Below, piece by piece: positions 21,173-32,712 of a DNA stretch of 64,000 nt. Numbering within the stretch: position 1 is the stretch's first letter; each line of letters begins with the position of its first letter. This stretch comes from Culex pipiens pallens (lineage: Eukaryota > Arthropoda > Insecta > Diptera > Culicidae). Both the position numbers and the translations under genes were made by a program. The stretch lies in the NCBI RefSeq assembly GCF_016801865.2, contig NC_068938.1:78767316-78831315 (forward strand). The letters are read 5' to 3'. The notes under the pieces are model-generated. The model worked only from the letters and a program-made list of their open reading frames with translations, made no database searches and was not told the origin of the DNA.

Positions 21173-21649
21173 AAACTCAAGATTTTTACCATTTACTATT
21201 TTAACGCTGAGCAACAGTGACGTTGACGGTTAACGAATATTAGCGGATTGCCACTCTCACGCGCGCGTTTCTTTCTCTCTTGCGTGTCGCGTATCAGAAC
21301 CACGTTTTCGGTGGGGTATGCTGGCAACCGTCGAACAATTCAAATTTTGAGAGTATTTTTTATAAATTAAAGGGGTAAAGGGAACAGTTCGAATTAAGTT
21401 AGGGGAAGTGTATATTCACTATGATTTTTTTTTGTATTTGTTAAAAATGTTAACTTTTTAAATTAATTCCACCACCACGCAGAGAGTCGCATCTTCTCTC
21501 TTCCGGCTGTCTCGTGCAGATGCTTTTCGGATAAGGTGCGCATACGCTAGTGTTTGTGTGTGGGTCATCCATGAAGTCCGAATTGACTTTTGAAGATTTG
21601 TTTGTTCAGTTAAAACACCATAAAAAAACCAAAATAACTGATCATACTG

Positions 21650-22440
21650 TGTGATGTCCGCACTTTGCCTTCCGGAAGCGCTACGTAGTTCCGGTTTGCC
21701 CGCCTCCCAGATGGCGAATTTGGCCAACGTTGATAAAAAGAGAGCGTCGCGGACCAAAACAAACCATTCAGTCGAGAGATCGCGTTCCGTCCGGTTAGAG
21801 TTGGTTCGTTGGCGCGTCCGAGAAGTTCGTTCGCGCGTCGGGACTTATCATTTGGCGAGCGGTGCCGGATCCGGATGTTTGTCTGGTGTAGTACACTCGC
21901 GCGCGCGTTCGTAGTCACGCGTTTGATTGTTGCCTAACTTGAGGCGCAAGGCCGATACAACGCAAGTGGGTACCGTTGGTGATTAGGTGTGGGGGAGATT
22001 GTGCGTGTGTGAAAAAGATCGAAATTTTATAATATTGGCAGGGGTCGAATTCCAGCATTATCAGTGGCAGGACTGTACAATATCTGGCGTGAAATCTTCT
22101 TCGTCACTTTTGCGGTACAGAAGTGACGCAAGTGGGCCAAACGATTCTGTTTACACCACTGTTGAGGCCAGACTCTGTGCGTCGATGACGGCATGACCTG
22201 AGTGTGGTGGAGTGCGGGTTGGTGGGGCCAAAAAATTCAAGATTCAAGACTTGAGAAATCTGTTCGTTCGCCTGAAACTGAGTTGTAATAAAAGCTCCGG
22301 CTGCTGGATGGCGCAAGAAGTGTGAAAGATAACACTCGATAACAAAAGGTGAAGAGTGGCGAAGAAGCGAAGAGTGTTGAATTAATAAACTGGTGGACCC
22401 GGCGAGAAAGGAAAGCAAGGCAAAAAAAAAAGTTGAGCTG
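21650..22440 (+). promoter_or_regulatory. GC-rich segment with an arthropod-type initiator, candidate distal promoter
   Basis: CpG-rich DNA (CGCGTCGGG, GCGCGCGTTCG) contains CATTCAGTCGAGAG near 21765, a TCAGT initiator. A long stretch without repeats follows. It could be an alternative, distal first exon of the PDE2-type gene about 5 kb downstream on the same strand, or of an unseen gene. The inference rests on composition and one motif. Confidence 0.3.
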
Positions 22441-23411
22441 CGACGAGAAAATTTAATAATCTGCTGCTGAAGTAGCAAAAACGCAACACTACAAGTGCGA
22501 ACCTGCGATAGTGGCGGAGTTTGAGTTTTTTCTCTGATTCTTGCAGGTGGTTTACAGATGAAGCAGAATTGCAGCCATTTTTTAGATTGCAATTTGAAGC
22601 TGATAGTTATTTGATTAACAAGGAGCAATAAAGAATCCTTGCCAATGGATTACCAGATTTTAGTGGTTGAAATGGCTGTTCTTCCATAAGAAATAAATTG
22701 CACACATCCAAAAAGGAAAAAAAAACTGCTCGTACGGAAGCTTAAATTTCCGATATTATTGTTCACAACGATAAAGATTATTTTTCTGAGTACTATGGCA
22801 GTGTCATGTCATAGTATGACACTTTGTATGACCTCAAAGGATCTAAAATGGATTTTTAAAATTTTTAAAAGTTAACAACGCGGCCCTTCTTGACAGAAAA
22901 GGGTCCTACTTGACAGCTCTTTCCAAGGGGACTATAGTTGATCGATCGAAAAAATGTTGTCTCGTCAATTAATTTTTTGAAATGAAAAAAAGTTATCAGA
23001 AATGGTTTTAAATCGTGTTTTTTACCGTTGTACATAAAAATTTACATAGGGCTTTAGGACCCAATTCGCCGATTCAAAATATGTACCTGAAAACACTACA
23101 TTTTGAAATAATAGATGTAAAATAGAGTCTTAAGGATCATTAAAATGCGTGGAAAATGTGTCCTTATAAATTACAAGAAATTTTCAAATGATTATCATTT
23201 CGTAAATTCTATTAAAATGAGCTTAATTTAACAAAAAAATCCTTCAAAAACATCAAAATTTCAATAAAGCGTTTGTTGCATTATTTCTAATTAAACGGAG
23301 TGCAATTCAAATATGGAAAATTATTGCGTTATTTTTCATCAATTTAAAAAAAATTGAGCAAAAAGCATTAAAAGATACTTGAGACAGTAAAAAAATTATG
23401 TTACCACCATA
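22441..23411. other. AT-rich intergenic DNA
   Basis: No gene, and no clearly paired ends were seen. Confidence 0.4.
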
Positions 23412-24063
23412 TGAGCCATTAGGGTGTAATATGGTTGTATGAAAAAACAAGTTGTCCAAATTTAGTAAGCACAGCACTTTTTCAGTTCTTTTTGGGGTCC
23501 TAAATAACTCCCCAATGTTTGGGACCGGTTGGTTTAGTCCTCGCTTTGCGCAGAGCAATTCAATTTTTCATATAAATTTGCATGGAGAAAACCATATTTT
23601 GGGATTTTGATATTTATCAAATCCACGTTTCATGCTATATCAGAACCGGACTCATATTTGGATGTTCTGGAATGTCCTCTACAACTTTCCCCAAGAGAGT
23701 ATGGTGCTAACTTGCCCCTAAAAAAAGATACAGCGTGTTCAAAACTCGTCTAAAACGTGTTTTTCGCTCGAAAATCACGTTTTAGACGAGTTTTGAGGAC
23801 GCTATATCTTCTTTCAGGAACAAGTTAGCACCACACTCTTTTCGGCAAAGTCCGGTTTTGGTATAGCATGAAACGTGGATTTGATAAATATCCAAAAAAT
23901 GGTTTTCCCCGTACAAATTTATATGGAAAATTGAATCGCTTTGCGCAAAGTGAGGACTAAACCAAACGTTCCCAAAGTTTGGGGAGTTGTTTAGGGTCCC
24001 AAAAGGAACTGAAAAAGTGCTGTGCTGGAAAACCGATTTTGATATTACACCCTAATGAGCCAT
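23412..24063. repeat. Large palindrome (about 650 bp, arms about 310 bp)
   Basis: The centre is near 23771: CGTCTAAAACGTG...CACGTTTTAGACG with a spacer of about 15 bases. Matching blocks run outward: GTTAGCACCA versus TGGTGCTAAC, ATGAAACGTGGATTTGATAA versus TTATCAAATCCACGTTTCAT, GGACTAAACCAA versus TTGGTTTAGTCC, and terminal GAGCCATTAGGGTGTAATAT versus ATATTACACCCTAATGAGCC. The arms differ by scattered substitutions. There is no transposase. Confidence 0.88.
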
Positions 24064-24099
24064 TCTCTACGAAATCAGCCGATTTCGAGTATTTTAAAA

Positions 24100-24350
24100 T
24101 ATTTTTAGTATTTTTTTTTATTTGGCTCAAACTTTGTTGGGGCCTTCATTTTAAAACATTTCAAAAGGGCGTAATATTGAATGTTTGGCCTTTTTGAATT
24201 GTTAGTCTTGATTATAAAAATTTCTAAATATTGATTTTCGGAAAATTTCACGAATCTTTCATTATTTAGCATTGGAAATCGGACCATTACTTGCTGAGAT
24301 ATCGACATTACTAAATGGAGGGTTGTTTGAGTGAGACTTTAAAAAACTCA
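24100..24350. repeat. Dispersed repeat shared with 48040-49340 and 53230-53430
   Basis: The blocks TGGCTCAAACTTTGTTGGGG, CATTTCAAAAGGGCGTAATA, GGACCATTACTTGCTGAGAT, GGGTTGTTTGAGTGAGACTT and TCAATTTTCCTGTTTC recur at 48053-49330 (partly inverted) and 53230-53430. A mosquito interspersed element of unknown class. Confidence 0.7.
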
Positions 24351-24639
24351 ATTTTCCTGTTTCTTTTTCTTTCTTTCGCAGCATTGTTTATACGAAAATC
24401 ACACTTAAAAGATATAAAATTGAAACAGTGCATTTTATCAATTTAAATGAAATATAATTGATTATTTAAAAAAATATGTTTTTTTTTTCCGAAAATCCAA
24501 AATTTAAAAATATTGGTGACTCATTTAAATTGAATTTTGAATGAAATTCTATTTGTTTGGGTAAAAAAGAGAAATAAAAATCAAATATTTATTTAGAGTG
24601 CTACAACTTTTTTGTTCAACTAACTGTTTGCTAACTACA

Positions 24640-24770
24640 CTAAATCGATCAAAACAAACGTTTGATAGTGTGTGAAAACTCCGTTTAAAAGAGGTGTCAA
24701 ACTAAAAAGTGACCCCGTTCGTTTGACAAAAGTTGGTGTCAAACTATCGGGGTTTGAGTGTATTGGATTG
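24640..24770. repeat. Interspersed repeat 'AAACAAACGTTTG...GTTTGAGTGTA'
   Basis: CAAAACAAACGTTTGATAGT, GGTGTCAAACTAAAAAGTGA, CCCGTTCGTTTGAC and GGGTTTGAGTGTATT closely match 37305-37425. A non-coding mobile-element fragment. Confidence 0.75.
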
Positions 24771-24858
24771 CCTTTTGAATTAAAAAAATATTTTTTCACA
24801 ACCTTTTCGGTCATAATCTTGAATTAAAACATTCTAAAAATTTTAGAGTAGTTTATAG

Positions 24859-25991
24859 CCCAAGTAACATTTTTGAACCAAATAGCCACCACCAAGTTTT
24901 ATTGAGGTTTTATTGTAGCATCTTGATTGCTTAATAGTTTTATTTGGGCATTCACCGCAACCAACAAGCAAGAGCTAATTAATAGGTTCTAACAGGGTTT
25001 TATGCCTCGGACATAAAACCGGGTGGAAATAAAAGCCGACTGGCTTTCAATAAGGTTTTATGAAAATTTTAATAGAGGCTAGAAAACCCGATGGCAATGC
25101 CATGCCAAACGGTTTTATCGCATGCTTTGTTAAAACCTAGAGTGCTGTAGCTGTCAAGTGCCATTAGGCATGTAAAAAGCTCACTTAAAACCATAAGCTC
25201 CTAAAAGAGCATTTATCGCTGCCAAATAGCAGTGCATAAATATGGCGCTAAACGCGTGCTCTGATTGAATATGATTGACCGCCATCTTGATTGAAAAAAT
25301 AGAAAACTGAAATATTTGATTTAAATTTGATGAAAACACACATTTATGCTGAATTTCTGGTTTGATTAATATAGCGATAGATGTTTAAAAATATTTTGAA
25401 ATTTTTTTTTCAAAGAATTGCATGAAAAAAAATTGTTTACATTAAACACTATGATTACAAAATATTGATTTTTGATGAAGCGGGTTGAATTTTTTGGCTC
25501 TATCTTCCCTACAATTATCAATAAAATTTCAACCGCAGCTGAATTTGAGCCATCAATTGCGAGAAATAAGCTTTCAAATTATTTGGATTACCTCTAATAT
25601 CTATTATTTATCATCGCCATTTTTGACAACCATCTCCATAATTTCATTTGGCAAGACGGAGACTTATTTTTGCCAAAATAAAACCTATTTGGCATTAGAC
25701 GTTTGAAGACGTATGAAATGTCATTTTTCCATAACTCCTGACTAGGTTTTAACAATGGTTTTATCAAGGCTTTGAGGATGTTGATAGGATTCAGTTGTAA
25801 AGCCTTGAACTCCTATATAGGTTTTATAAATAGGCCGTAACAACCTTTTGCGGAGGTCCTTTTGGGTTTTAAGTGGGGTTTATCAAGGTTCTGGGGAGTT
25901 TGTTACGACTAAGGGAGTTTAATGTTGGTTTTGGCTGATAGGTTTTATAGCGGTTGTGACAGCTTTGATAAAGCCTAAAATGTTACTTGGG
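24859..25991. mobile_element. Non-autonomous DNA element, TIR CCCAAGTAACATTTT, with GGTTTTAT clusters
   Basis: The left end CCCAAGTAACATTTT is inverted at the right as AAAATGTTACTTGGG. Both arms are dense in GGTTTTAT or its variants (for example AGGTTTTATTGTAG, CGGTTTTATCG, TGGTTTTATCAAGG, AGGTTTTATAGCGG), at least ten occurrences. Such subterminal repeats often are transposase-binding sites. The 1.1-kb body has no transposase. Confidence 0.8.
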
Positions 25992-26880
25992 AGGTCATGC
26001 TTAAGCTTTACAATCAAAAATAAGACGTCGAAAAAACAATAAAATTTTTCCGAGGCCTTCGCATAATCGAGTCTGGACTGTACAGATCAATAATGCAAAA
26101 AAAAAAACATCTTTATTCAAAGTCTGAGTGTATTGCCCATTGGAAAAGTTTCTCATTTGTTTGAAAAATTAAAATAATGTACACGTATTTTTAATGGAAA
26201 TTTCTATTTCAAAGTTATTTGTTTGCCCAATTTTTTTATGAAGATTTAAAGGAGGATAAAAATCATGAATTAAATTAACAAAAAGTAGTTGTTGTTTCTG
26301 ATAAAATAAGATTCCAACAATTTTTCAAAACTTTGTCCCTAAACACCTATTTTTAGTGATATTTTAGCAAAAAGTTAAATAAAATCCTTCAGACATGTTT
26401 ACTAGTTTGTCCAAATCATCCAAAAAGTAAAAAGTTCATGAAAAGTATTTGTTTTTTTGTAACTTTCTAAACTTGAACGCGGACTTAGTTTAGGGGAGAG
26501 CACAAACTTGTCCTAAGGGATCGGACTATCACTGTGATGATGTAGTTTTTTGATTGAGATATCTTCAGAAAGCTTGTCAACTTGGAGTAATTTTGAAAAC
26601 TTAGTTAAATTACAAAAAAAAAAAACAATTTTCAAAGAAACACGATTTTGTATTTTGAAATATTCCCCAAACATTCGCTGATAATCGCACGTAACACGTG
26701 CTGATAACCGCAAATTCTGCAGCTCATCGTTTATCTTATCGCAAAAGCTATACACGAAGCGCTTGAAGATCATCTGTGTATTATCTAAATCACCCGCCCT
26801 CCTCGTCAAATATGACGACATTGCTGGCGTCACACGCGACGGCTCTGATGGATGCCTTCCGACGCGACGTGCTTTTTCGC
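25992..26880. other. AT-rich DNA upstream of the PDE2-type promoter
   Basis: No gene or element ends were identified. An apparent 139-codon minus-strand frame at 26513-26932 has no recognisable features. Confidence 0.4.
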
Positions 26881-27285
26881 GGGATTTGAATTGCCAGTAT
26901 AGTAGTTCAGTACTAGTACTGTTTGTGTACACTTAAACTGAGTGAGTGCTTTACCGTTTCAGTTGAGCCGGCGCGCGGTCAGCGACGTCGACGCCCAGTC
27001 AGTCAGTCACTGGCTGTCCTGTGATTAATCCCAGCTCTCCCCCGCAGTCGGGTGGAGCTATTTTAAATACTCGTGATTTGCAGTGCAGTGCGGAGATATT
27101 TTCGCCGATAGCCAAATTCAAGTGCACTAAAAGGTTATTCGGTCAAGCGGAGCAGAAGAAAGAAGAGTTTCAGTAAAAAGAAGAATACAAAGTGGAGCAG
27201 CAGAAACAGAAGAAGTTAAAGAAGAAACAAAATCACCGAAAAAGTCGTTTTGTAGTGGAATACAAAAAAAACGTGTCCCGCCAAA
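26880..27285 (+). promoter_or_regulatory. Promoter and 5' untranslated region of the PDE2-type gene
   Basis: Composition shifts to GC-rich. CGTTTCAGTTGAGC near 26957 has a TCAGT initiator, followed by CCGGCGCGCGGTCAGCGACG. The leader is then purine-rich (GAAGAAAGAAGAG, AGAAACAGAAGAAG) up to a start in good context (GCCAAAATGG). No TATA box, as is usual for TCAGT promoters. Confidence 0.5.
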
Positions 27286-27552
27286 ATGGAAGAAGAAATG
27301 TTGGCCAGTGATAACAACAACGACGCTGGTGGTGACGTCGAGCAGCAGCAAGATGAAGGAGGTGAAACCGGTTTGTCACAGGACCGGACACCGGAATGTT
27401 CCGGAGAAGAGGAACAGGAGCAGCAGCAGCAGGAGACGGCCGCGACCGCCGACGATTACGAGCCATGTGATCCGTTAATTGTTTTGAATCTGTTTCAATC
27501 GCTGTCGTCCACCACCAGCTCGCTCGAGCTGCAGATCAAGATTAACAAGCAT
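27286..27552 (+). CDS. PDE2A: PDE2-type cyclic nucleotide phosphodiesterase, first coding exon
   Basis: 89 codons, phase 0, donor CAT|GTAAGC. The start context CCAAAATGG is strong. Residues 1-60 are acidic and Gln-rich (EEEQEQQQQ), a low-complexity leader. The end (PLIVLNLFQSLSSTTSSLEL, then QIKINKH) matches in layout the segment before GAF-A of vertebrate PDE2A, where a ...LYDLDASSLQLKVLQYL-type helix leads into the domain. It is followed in frame by exons at 31170 and 52683. Insect genomes other than Drosophila are known to keep a PDE2-like gene (established knowledge recalled, not checked). The identification rests on the joined three-exon peptide. Confidence 0.75.
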
Positions 27553-29003
27553 GTAAGCGAGGACATTTTAAGTACTTTTTGATTGCTTTGGCGTTACTTT
27601 AAAGTTGAGTGGTGGAGATTTGTCGACCTATATAATTATTTTATTTGATCTTAAAGTGGCAGAGACTTTTAAATGCACTGTTGGCTTCACTATTTTTTTG
27701 GTTTTTTAACGTCTTTTCAATAAAAAGTTATTGTTCCTTTACTAATGTTATACAATACAATGTTATACAATGCTTTTGATATTTCGTTTTTTTTTGTCAG
27801 AATTATTGAGTATTTATAAAATACAAAAATCATTCTCTGCCAACTCACACGAAATCGGAGAAAGTTGCCCCGACCCCTCTTCAATTTGCGTAAAACTTTT
27901 GGTCCCTGATCACGAATCTGGGGAACATTTTCGATATCTTGTGATGGAGGGCCGCCCCTTTAATTTTTGAACACTCGAAAAAATACGTGTTTTATCGTCA
28001 AGTATTTTTTTAACGAAAAAAACAAAACAAATACTATAAAACTTCTGCCATTTTTCGTTTTTGTACTGTTAGAAAATGGGACATGTAATTTTGCAGAAAA
28101 TTTAATGTAATTTTCGAATCTACAATAACCCGGAAAAGTATTATTGACATCTAGAACAAAAAAAACGTTTTTTGTAACTTTGCAGTATTTTTTTACAATG
28201 TTCTTCAAAGTTGTACGACATTTTAAAAATGTTTTGGAAACTCGATCCCTCTACAAAATTTTACACAAAATCTGTAGAAATGTGAAAAAAAGTTTAACAT
28301 AAAAATTGCAGAAAAAATTAAAATGTTCATATTTCGTCTGAAATCAAACTTGTTTACAAAATTTTGAAAATGATTGTGTGCAAAAGGGTTTTGATGAAAT
28401 AAGTTTCAACATAAGAAGTTTCTTGTGTTATTGAATAGGATTCAACAATATCTTTAAACTCCCAGCCATTTTCAATAGGACAAATCTCTAAGTAAATTTT
28501 GAAATATTCGAGTTAAGTTGAAAAAAATGTTATTTTTTAAACAAATGAATCTTAAGCAAAGTTGTATTTTTTTGCTTACTAAATCTAAAAATGTTTTATG
28601 AAACTTTGTCCTAAGAGGTAATTTTGGTCCCTGATCAAAAATTCGAGTTCCGTTTTTCGATATCTCGTTGCAGAGGGAAAGTACGGCCCCTATCATTTTT
28701 GAACATTCGAAAAAGCGGTTTTCAGTAATTTGCAGCCTGAAATGGTGATGACATGGAAATTTCGTGTCAAGGGGATTAAATGGCATTCTCAAAATTTCGA
28801 ATAAAAGTATTTTTACCGAAAAAACTTCAAAAAATAGTTTCAACACCTCTGCCATTTTTCGTTACTCACAAAAGCTGAGGGTAATGATATGGAGGGATAA
28901 TTAATCCTTAATCAAATCCTCAACAAAAAGTATTGTTTTAACCTTTGTTTTTAATCGCGATAACTCGTGATAGTTACAAGCAACCCCAAGATGTTTTTTT
29001 TTT
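27553..29003. other. PDE2-type gene, intron 1 (first part)
   Basis: AT-rich. Two related segments, 27840-28200 and 28610-28870, share CTGATCA-GAAT-TGG/CGAG, TTTTCGATATCT, GAGGG-ACGGCCCCT and CTGCCATTTTTCGTT, and so appear to be diverged copies of one repeat in the same orientation. No exon seen. Confidence 0.5.
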
Positions 29004-29307
29004 GCCGAGCCACGTAGCCTAGTGGTTACGCTTCCACCTCGTAAGCGGTAGATCGGGGTTCAAATCCCGGCTCGGACCAACACAACTGGTGATCTTTTCC
29101 CTTCTGGATTCGATTGCTCAGTTAGTGTATCGTCACAAACTGGACCTTATCAGGACACCTTAGGAAGACAACCTATGGAATGTTAACATTAACCTTAACA
29201 TGTTAACATTAAGTTAATAACTGTCACTGAATCCGCTTTGTAAATGCCGGCCCTGATACTCTTCACGGGTGTTCCCCTCAGGAACAGGGAAAGATTTACT
29301 TTTTTTT
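29004..29307 (+). mobile_element. tRNA-derived SINE
   Basis: The head 29004-29079 is tRNA-like: acceptor-type GCCGAGC, A box TAGCCTAGTGGTTA, an anticodon-arm region with CTCGTAA, B box GGGTTCAAATCCC, and end CTCGGACCA. An unrelated body of about 230 bases follows, ending CCCCTCAGGAACAGGG-AAAGATT and a T-run. A reverse-orientation fragment of the body (CGAATCCAGAAGGGAAA) lies at the window end (63983-63999). A SINE rather than a functional tRNA, because the anticodon stem is imperfect and a conserved body is attached. Confidence 0.8.
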
Positions 29308-29338
29308 GCAGATTTATAAGTACATGAAACTTCCTTTT

Positions 29339-29480
29339 CTGGAGTTTTTTTTAATGGTCCAATAAACCAAATTTTTGCTTGTTGGTTGTTTGAAACCGCA
29401 TTGAGTCAGGGATATTGAAAAACACCCAAAAAGCAAAAACTGAGAAATTGGATTATTGGACCTTTAAAAAAAAACTCCAG
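29339..29480. mobile_element. Palindromic MITE family 'CTGGAG', copy C
   Basis: CTGGAGTTTTTTTTAATGG to AAAAAAAAACTCCAG, with GGTCCAATAAACCAAATT inverted as AATTGGATTATTGGACC. The flanks TTTT and ATTT differ by one base, so the 4-bp duplication has mutated or the site is approximate. Confidence 0.9.
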
Positions 29481-29684
29481 ATTTGAGTAACGAAAAATGG
29501 CCGAGGTTTGAAAATTCTTTCGTTTACTTTTTTCGATGAAGTAGGTACCTATTTTATCGGGATTTTTGAGGTGGAAAATGGAGATTATTGCGAAAAACAT
29601 TTTTGACGAATTTTTTGTCTTGTTTAATAATTTAATTCTATTTATTTTATGAATTTTCTTGTTGTTTTTTTTATGTTTGTGACC

Positions 29685-30975
29685 TGGGGGCAGAAAAGTG
29701 GTCCGCAAAGCGGCCTCAATTTAGAACTGTGGAACCAATTTACTGTTTTAAAAATGATACCAAGTAGTGGCAAGTATTGTAATCGATCTATGATTTATTT
29801 TGTCAAGAATAAAAAAGTCGAGGGTGTCGAGCTTTTGAGGTATTCGAAGTCAACAAATTTTAAGAAGAGGGTTAAAATCGAGATTGGCATAATTTGTCTC
29901 TATCATTTAAATAAGCGCTATGTCTCACGCAAAACCGACGTCATAACGTTTTTTTAATGTTGTGTGTGTGTGTGTGTGTGCAACCAACCAAACGGGACCA
30001 CGCGGTCGCTTCTTACAAATTGAGTTGTTTCCATGTATTTTTTTTTTTAGATCTACATTCTATACATGCAATTAACTCGCATAGGCATTTGGAAGGTGTT
30101 AGCTCTGCTGAGCTTCGGTGACCCATTTCTACGCTGGCTAGCCGAGCGCGAGGTCCCTCAGCTTTTATCGACAAGCCCCGCCCTGAAGAACGTTTGCACC
30201 AATCGGGTTCAAACGTTATTTAGAACTTCCGAACCCTTGTCAAATGGACAAGGACCCAGCGCGTATATAGTTTGATAGTAACAGTATTCCTAATTCCAGA
30301 CGTCGCTCACCAAGCCGTGATGGCCTAGTGGTTAGCATTTTTGCTTACCAATCCAAAGGACGGGGGATCGAACCCCGACTCGGGCGACTTTGATTTTTCG
30401 TTCATGTTCAGAGTTTCAAGATTAATATTTCCTATACTTTCTCGTTGGGAGCAGATGGGAATCGAACCCAGGACCATTCACTTAGAAAGCGAACACCGTA
30501 ACCAGTCAGCCACGGCCGCTCCCTGTCATAACGTTTTTTTAATGTTAACGACAAATTATCAATAACTATAAATGGCACCAACTAAACAATATGAATAACT
30601 TGCTCCGATATTATCACTGCGCTTCAATGATACAAAATCACGGAACTTCCATTCGGTTGCTTTTCAGTTGCTTAACTTGCTCCGATATTGTCACTGCGCT
30701 TCAATGATACAAAATCACGGAACTTCCATTCGGTTGCTTTTCAGAACAAAAAAAGCGCAAAGCACTTTATTTTTCATCGAAAACTTTAAATCAAAAGATC
30801 CAAAATGTTTCACAACAAGTCACTTCAGCAGCAAAAAATATGTCACGCTTGGGCTTGAACATAGCCATCTACTTTGTTTATGTTTACAGCTGTAGTGCAG
30901 TTGTATTAGTGAAGAGCAGTGGGGATCATTCGGAAATCACGTTACACATTCTGTCTTTTCAGCACCCAGTTTGTG
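29685..30975. repeat. Dispersed repeat, copy 2 (of 4410-4960), expanded by insertions
   Basis: Same block order as 4410-4960 but split at about 29795 by roughly 800 bases holding a (TG)n microsatellite (29960-29982), a tRNA-like pair (30314-30523) and a direct duplication of about 70 bases (30597-30670 and 30671-30745, each with CTTGCTCCGATATT...GGTTGCTTTTCAG). Confidence 0.75.
30314..30523. mobile_element. Convergent pair of tRNA-like sequences ('twin' SINE)
   Basis: 30314-30387 (+) has A box TGGCCTAGTGGTTAG and B box GGGGATCGAACCCC. 30447-30523 (-) reads GGGAGCGGCCGTGGCTGACT... with B box GGGTTCGATTCCC. The two face each other across about 60 bases. Established knowledge: Culex carries 'Twin' SINEs with two tRNA-like units, but whether this opposed arrangement belongs to that family is inference. 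Confidence 0.65.
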
Positions 30976-31169
30976 ACATATTTGTCCAAATCACTAGCTT
31001 TTCCTTTTTTTGAGTGCAAAAAAATGGGTTTCTTTTCTGTTTGATTCGTTTTATTTTTTTTGCATTAGAATGAATCGTTTTTGCTGCAAAATAGTTTTTT
31101 TTACTACATAATATCCCAATCTAGTTTACATTAAGTATTTAACTAAACCTTTCACCATTATCATTCCAG

Positions 31170-31286
31170 TTGCGCGAGCTCACCGGCTCACCGTGCGTCT
31201 TCCTGGTGCCGATTCTCAACTCCAGCGAGGAAGGTCTCATCCAGGTTATCAACGATAACGTGCTCGATAAGGAGCTCCGTTTTTCG
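31170..31286 (+). CDS. PDE2A: PDE2-type cyclic nucleotide phosphodiesterase, second coding exon
   Basis: 39 codons, phase 0 on both sides, acceptor CATTCCAG|TTG and donor TCG|GTGAGT. The peptide LRELTGSPCVFLVPILNSSE, then GLIQVINDNVLDKELRFS, fits the first beta strands of GAF-A of PDE2: a Ser/Cys-containing strand with three hydrophobic residues, a ...VI-D-VL-xE-xxF turn, and the loop after it. GAF-A/B bind cGMP in PDE2 and activate hydrolysis of cAMP and cGMP; the catalytic HD domain is C-terminal and is not in this window. Confidence 0.78.
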
Positions 31287-32712
31287 GTGAGTAATAACGC
31301 AGTCAGCACGTCGAGATTGGATTAAATTTAAATTGTTTGTACCTGTTCTCTTCAAGTGTTGCCATTTTCCTGGGACAGAAACGAAATTGCTAAAGTCATC
31401 TAAGGTTGCCCGGAACGCAATCAGTATTCATAATTGCGTTACCAGTGGGAGCATATTTTATGTGTTCTTTGTCTTTTCTAAACGCATTTGATTCATGGCT
31501 TGATCATTTGCGGGCAGGCAAAAACTTCCTTCCGAGTTGTGTTTCCTTTCTTACGTAAGGTGGCTTTTTTTTACTGTTCCCTAAGTACGAATTATTGCTT
31601 ATTACGCAGTTTCCACCAGGAGATTATGTACGAACAAAAAAGTTTCTACTTGTGCGGTGGTACCCATTTATTCTAACTTTTGCTAATCAATCTCCCAGGA
31701 GAGGAGGGTTGCCAGTTTTTTTTTTGGTTGTGACCAAATTGAGATGTTCTAGCTGGAAAATAAATATTTTTCTAACCAAAGTCTGGTTGAGTGAAATTTC
31801 ATTGTCTACTCCGAATTTCACTCGAGTTGAGATTAGCGATCCCTTTTGGAAGCAAAAGAGCAATTCTCTGGAGTTTTACGAATCGTCTATTATTGTCTGT
31901 ATTGTTATTGACATTTATTTTACATAAAATTCTTAAGGTTCATAAAACTTTTAAGAGTCATTAGATTTTATAAAAAAAACTTAAATTTCTGTAGAATTGC
32001 TCAAAAGAAAACTTCACGCGCGCATTTGAAATCCACGGGGAGAAAAACAGACGTGAAAATAATTGGAAAATGGTTTCGACAATCAGGCAGGGGTGGCCAC
32101 AACCGGGGCGAGATTCGAAAGATACTGTCCGTTCCGCCGGCCGACGTGGGGTTTAACGAGGGAATTGTATCGTGATAAGGGACCTCAGGGCTGAAGGGCG
32201 GAAATTGCGTGGCGATCTGAACGCGTTGGATTTGTGTAGGGATATTATTTGTTCAATCCTGAATAAACAACAAAATGGGTTAGCTTTGGGCATTAACAGC
32301 AGGGCGGTGAGAGCTTAAGTTCTGCGTAAATAGGCGTTCCGGAAATTTCAAAAAGTTCTAGGAGATTTTCCAAAGTAACGCGTTGTTTTTTTTTTGCTGG
32401 AAATGTCACGAGTGTGTCATTTGTGGTACGAGCAAAGTGGACAAATTGAGCGCTCCTCCGATAACATCGTCATCATCAAATGAGGAAGCCAGGCCCGTGT
32501 TGAGCTCAACAAAACAAAAAATCACTGATAAAAAATAGTCCACACACTGTGTTTATCTTAATTGCTCACGTGTAATACATACCACACCCAGCCCCGGCCG
32601 CTGAATCGTGATGGGGTCGAATATAAATATTTATTATCGTACTATCGGGCAAACAGTTCATGCAAGTGGTTTACACACAGTGCTGAATTGGGTGAAAATA
32701 TGTAGGTTTGTA
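31287..32712. other. PDE2-type gene, intron 2 (first part)
   Basis: No exon or element ends identified. 31990-32650 is less AT-rich and without obvious repeats, so it could contain conserved intronic sequence. Confidence 0.4.

Noticed and set aside
29004..29079. Functional tRNA gene (Thr-type anticodon)
   Set aside because: The anticodon and T stems do not pair fully and a SINE body is attached; another fragment of the same body lies at the window end.
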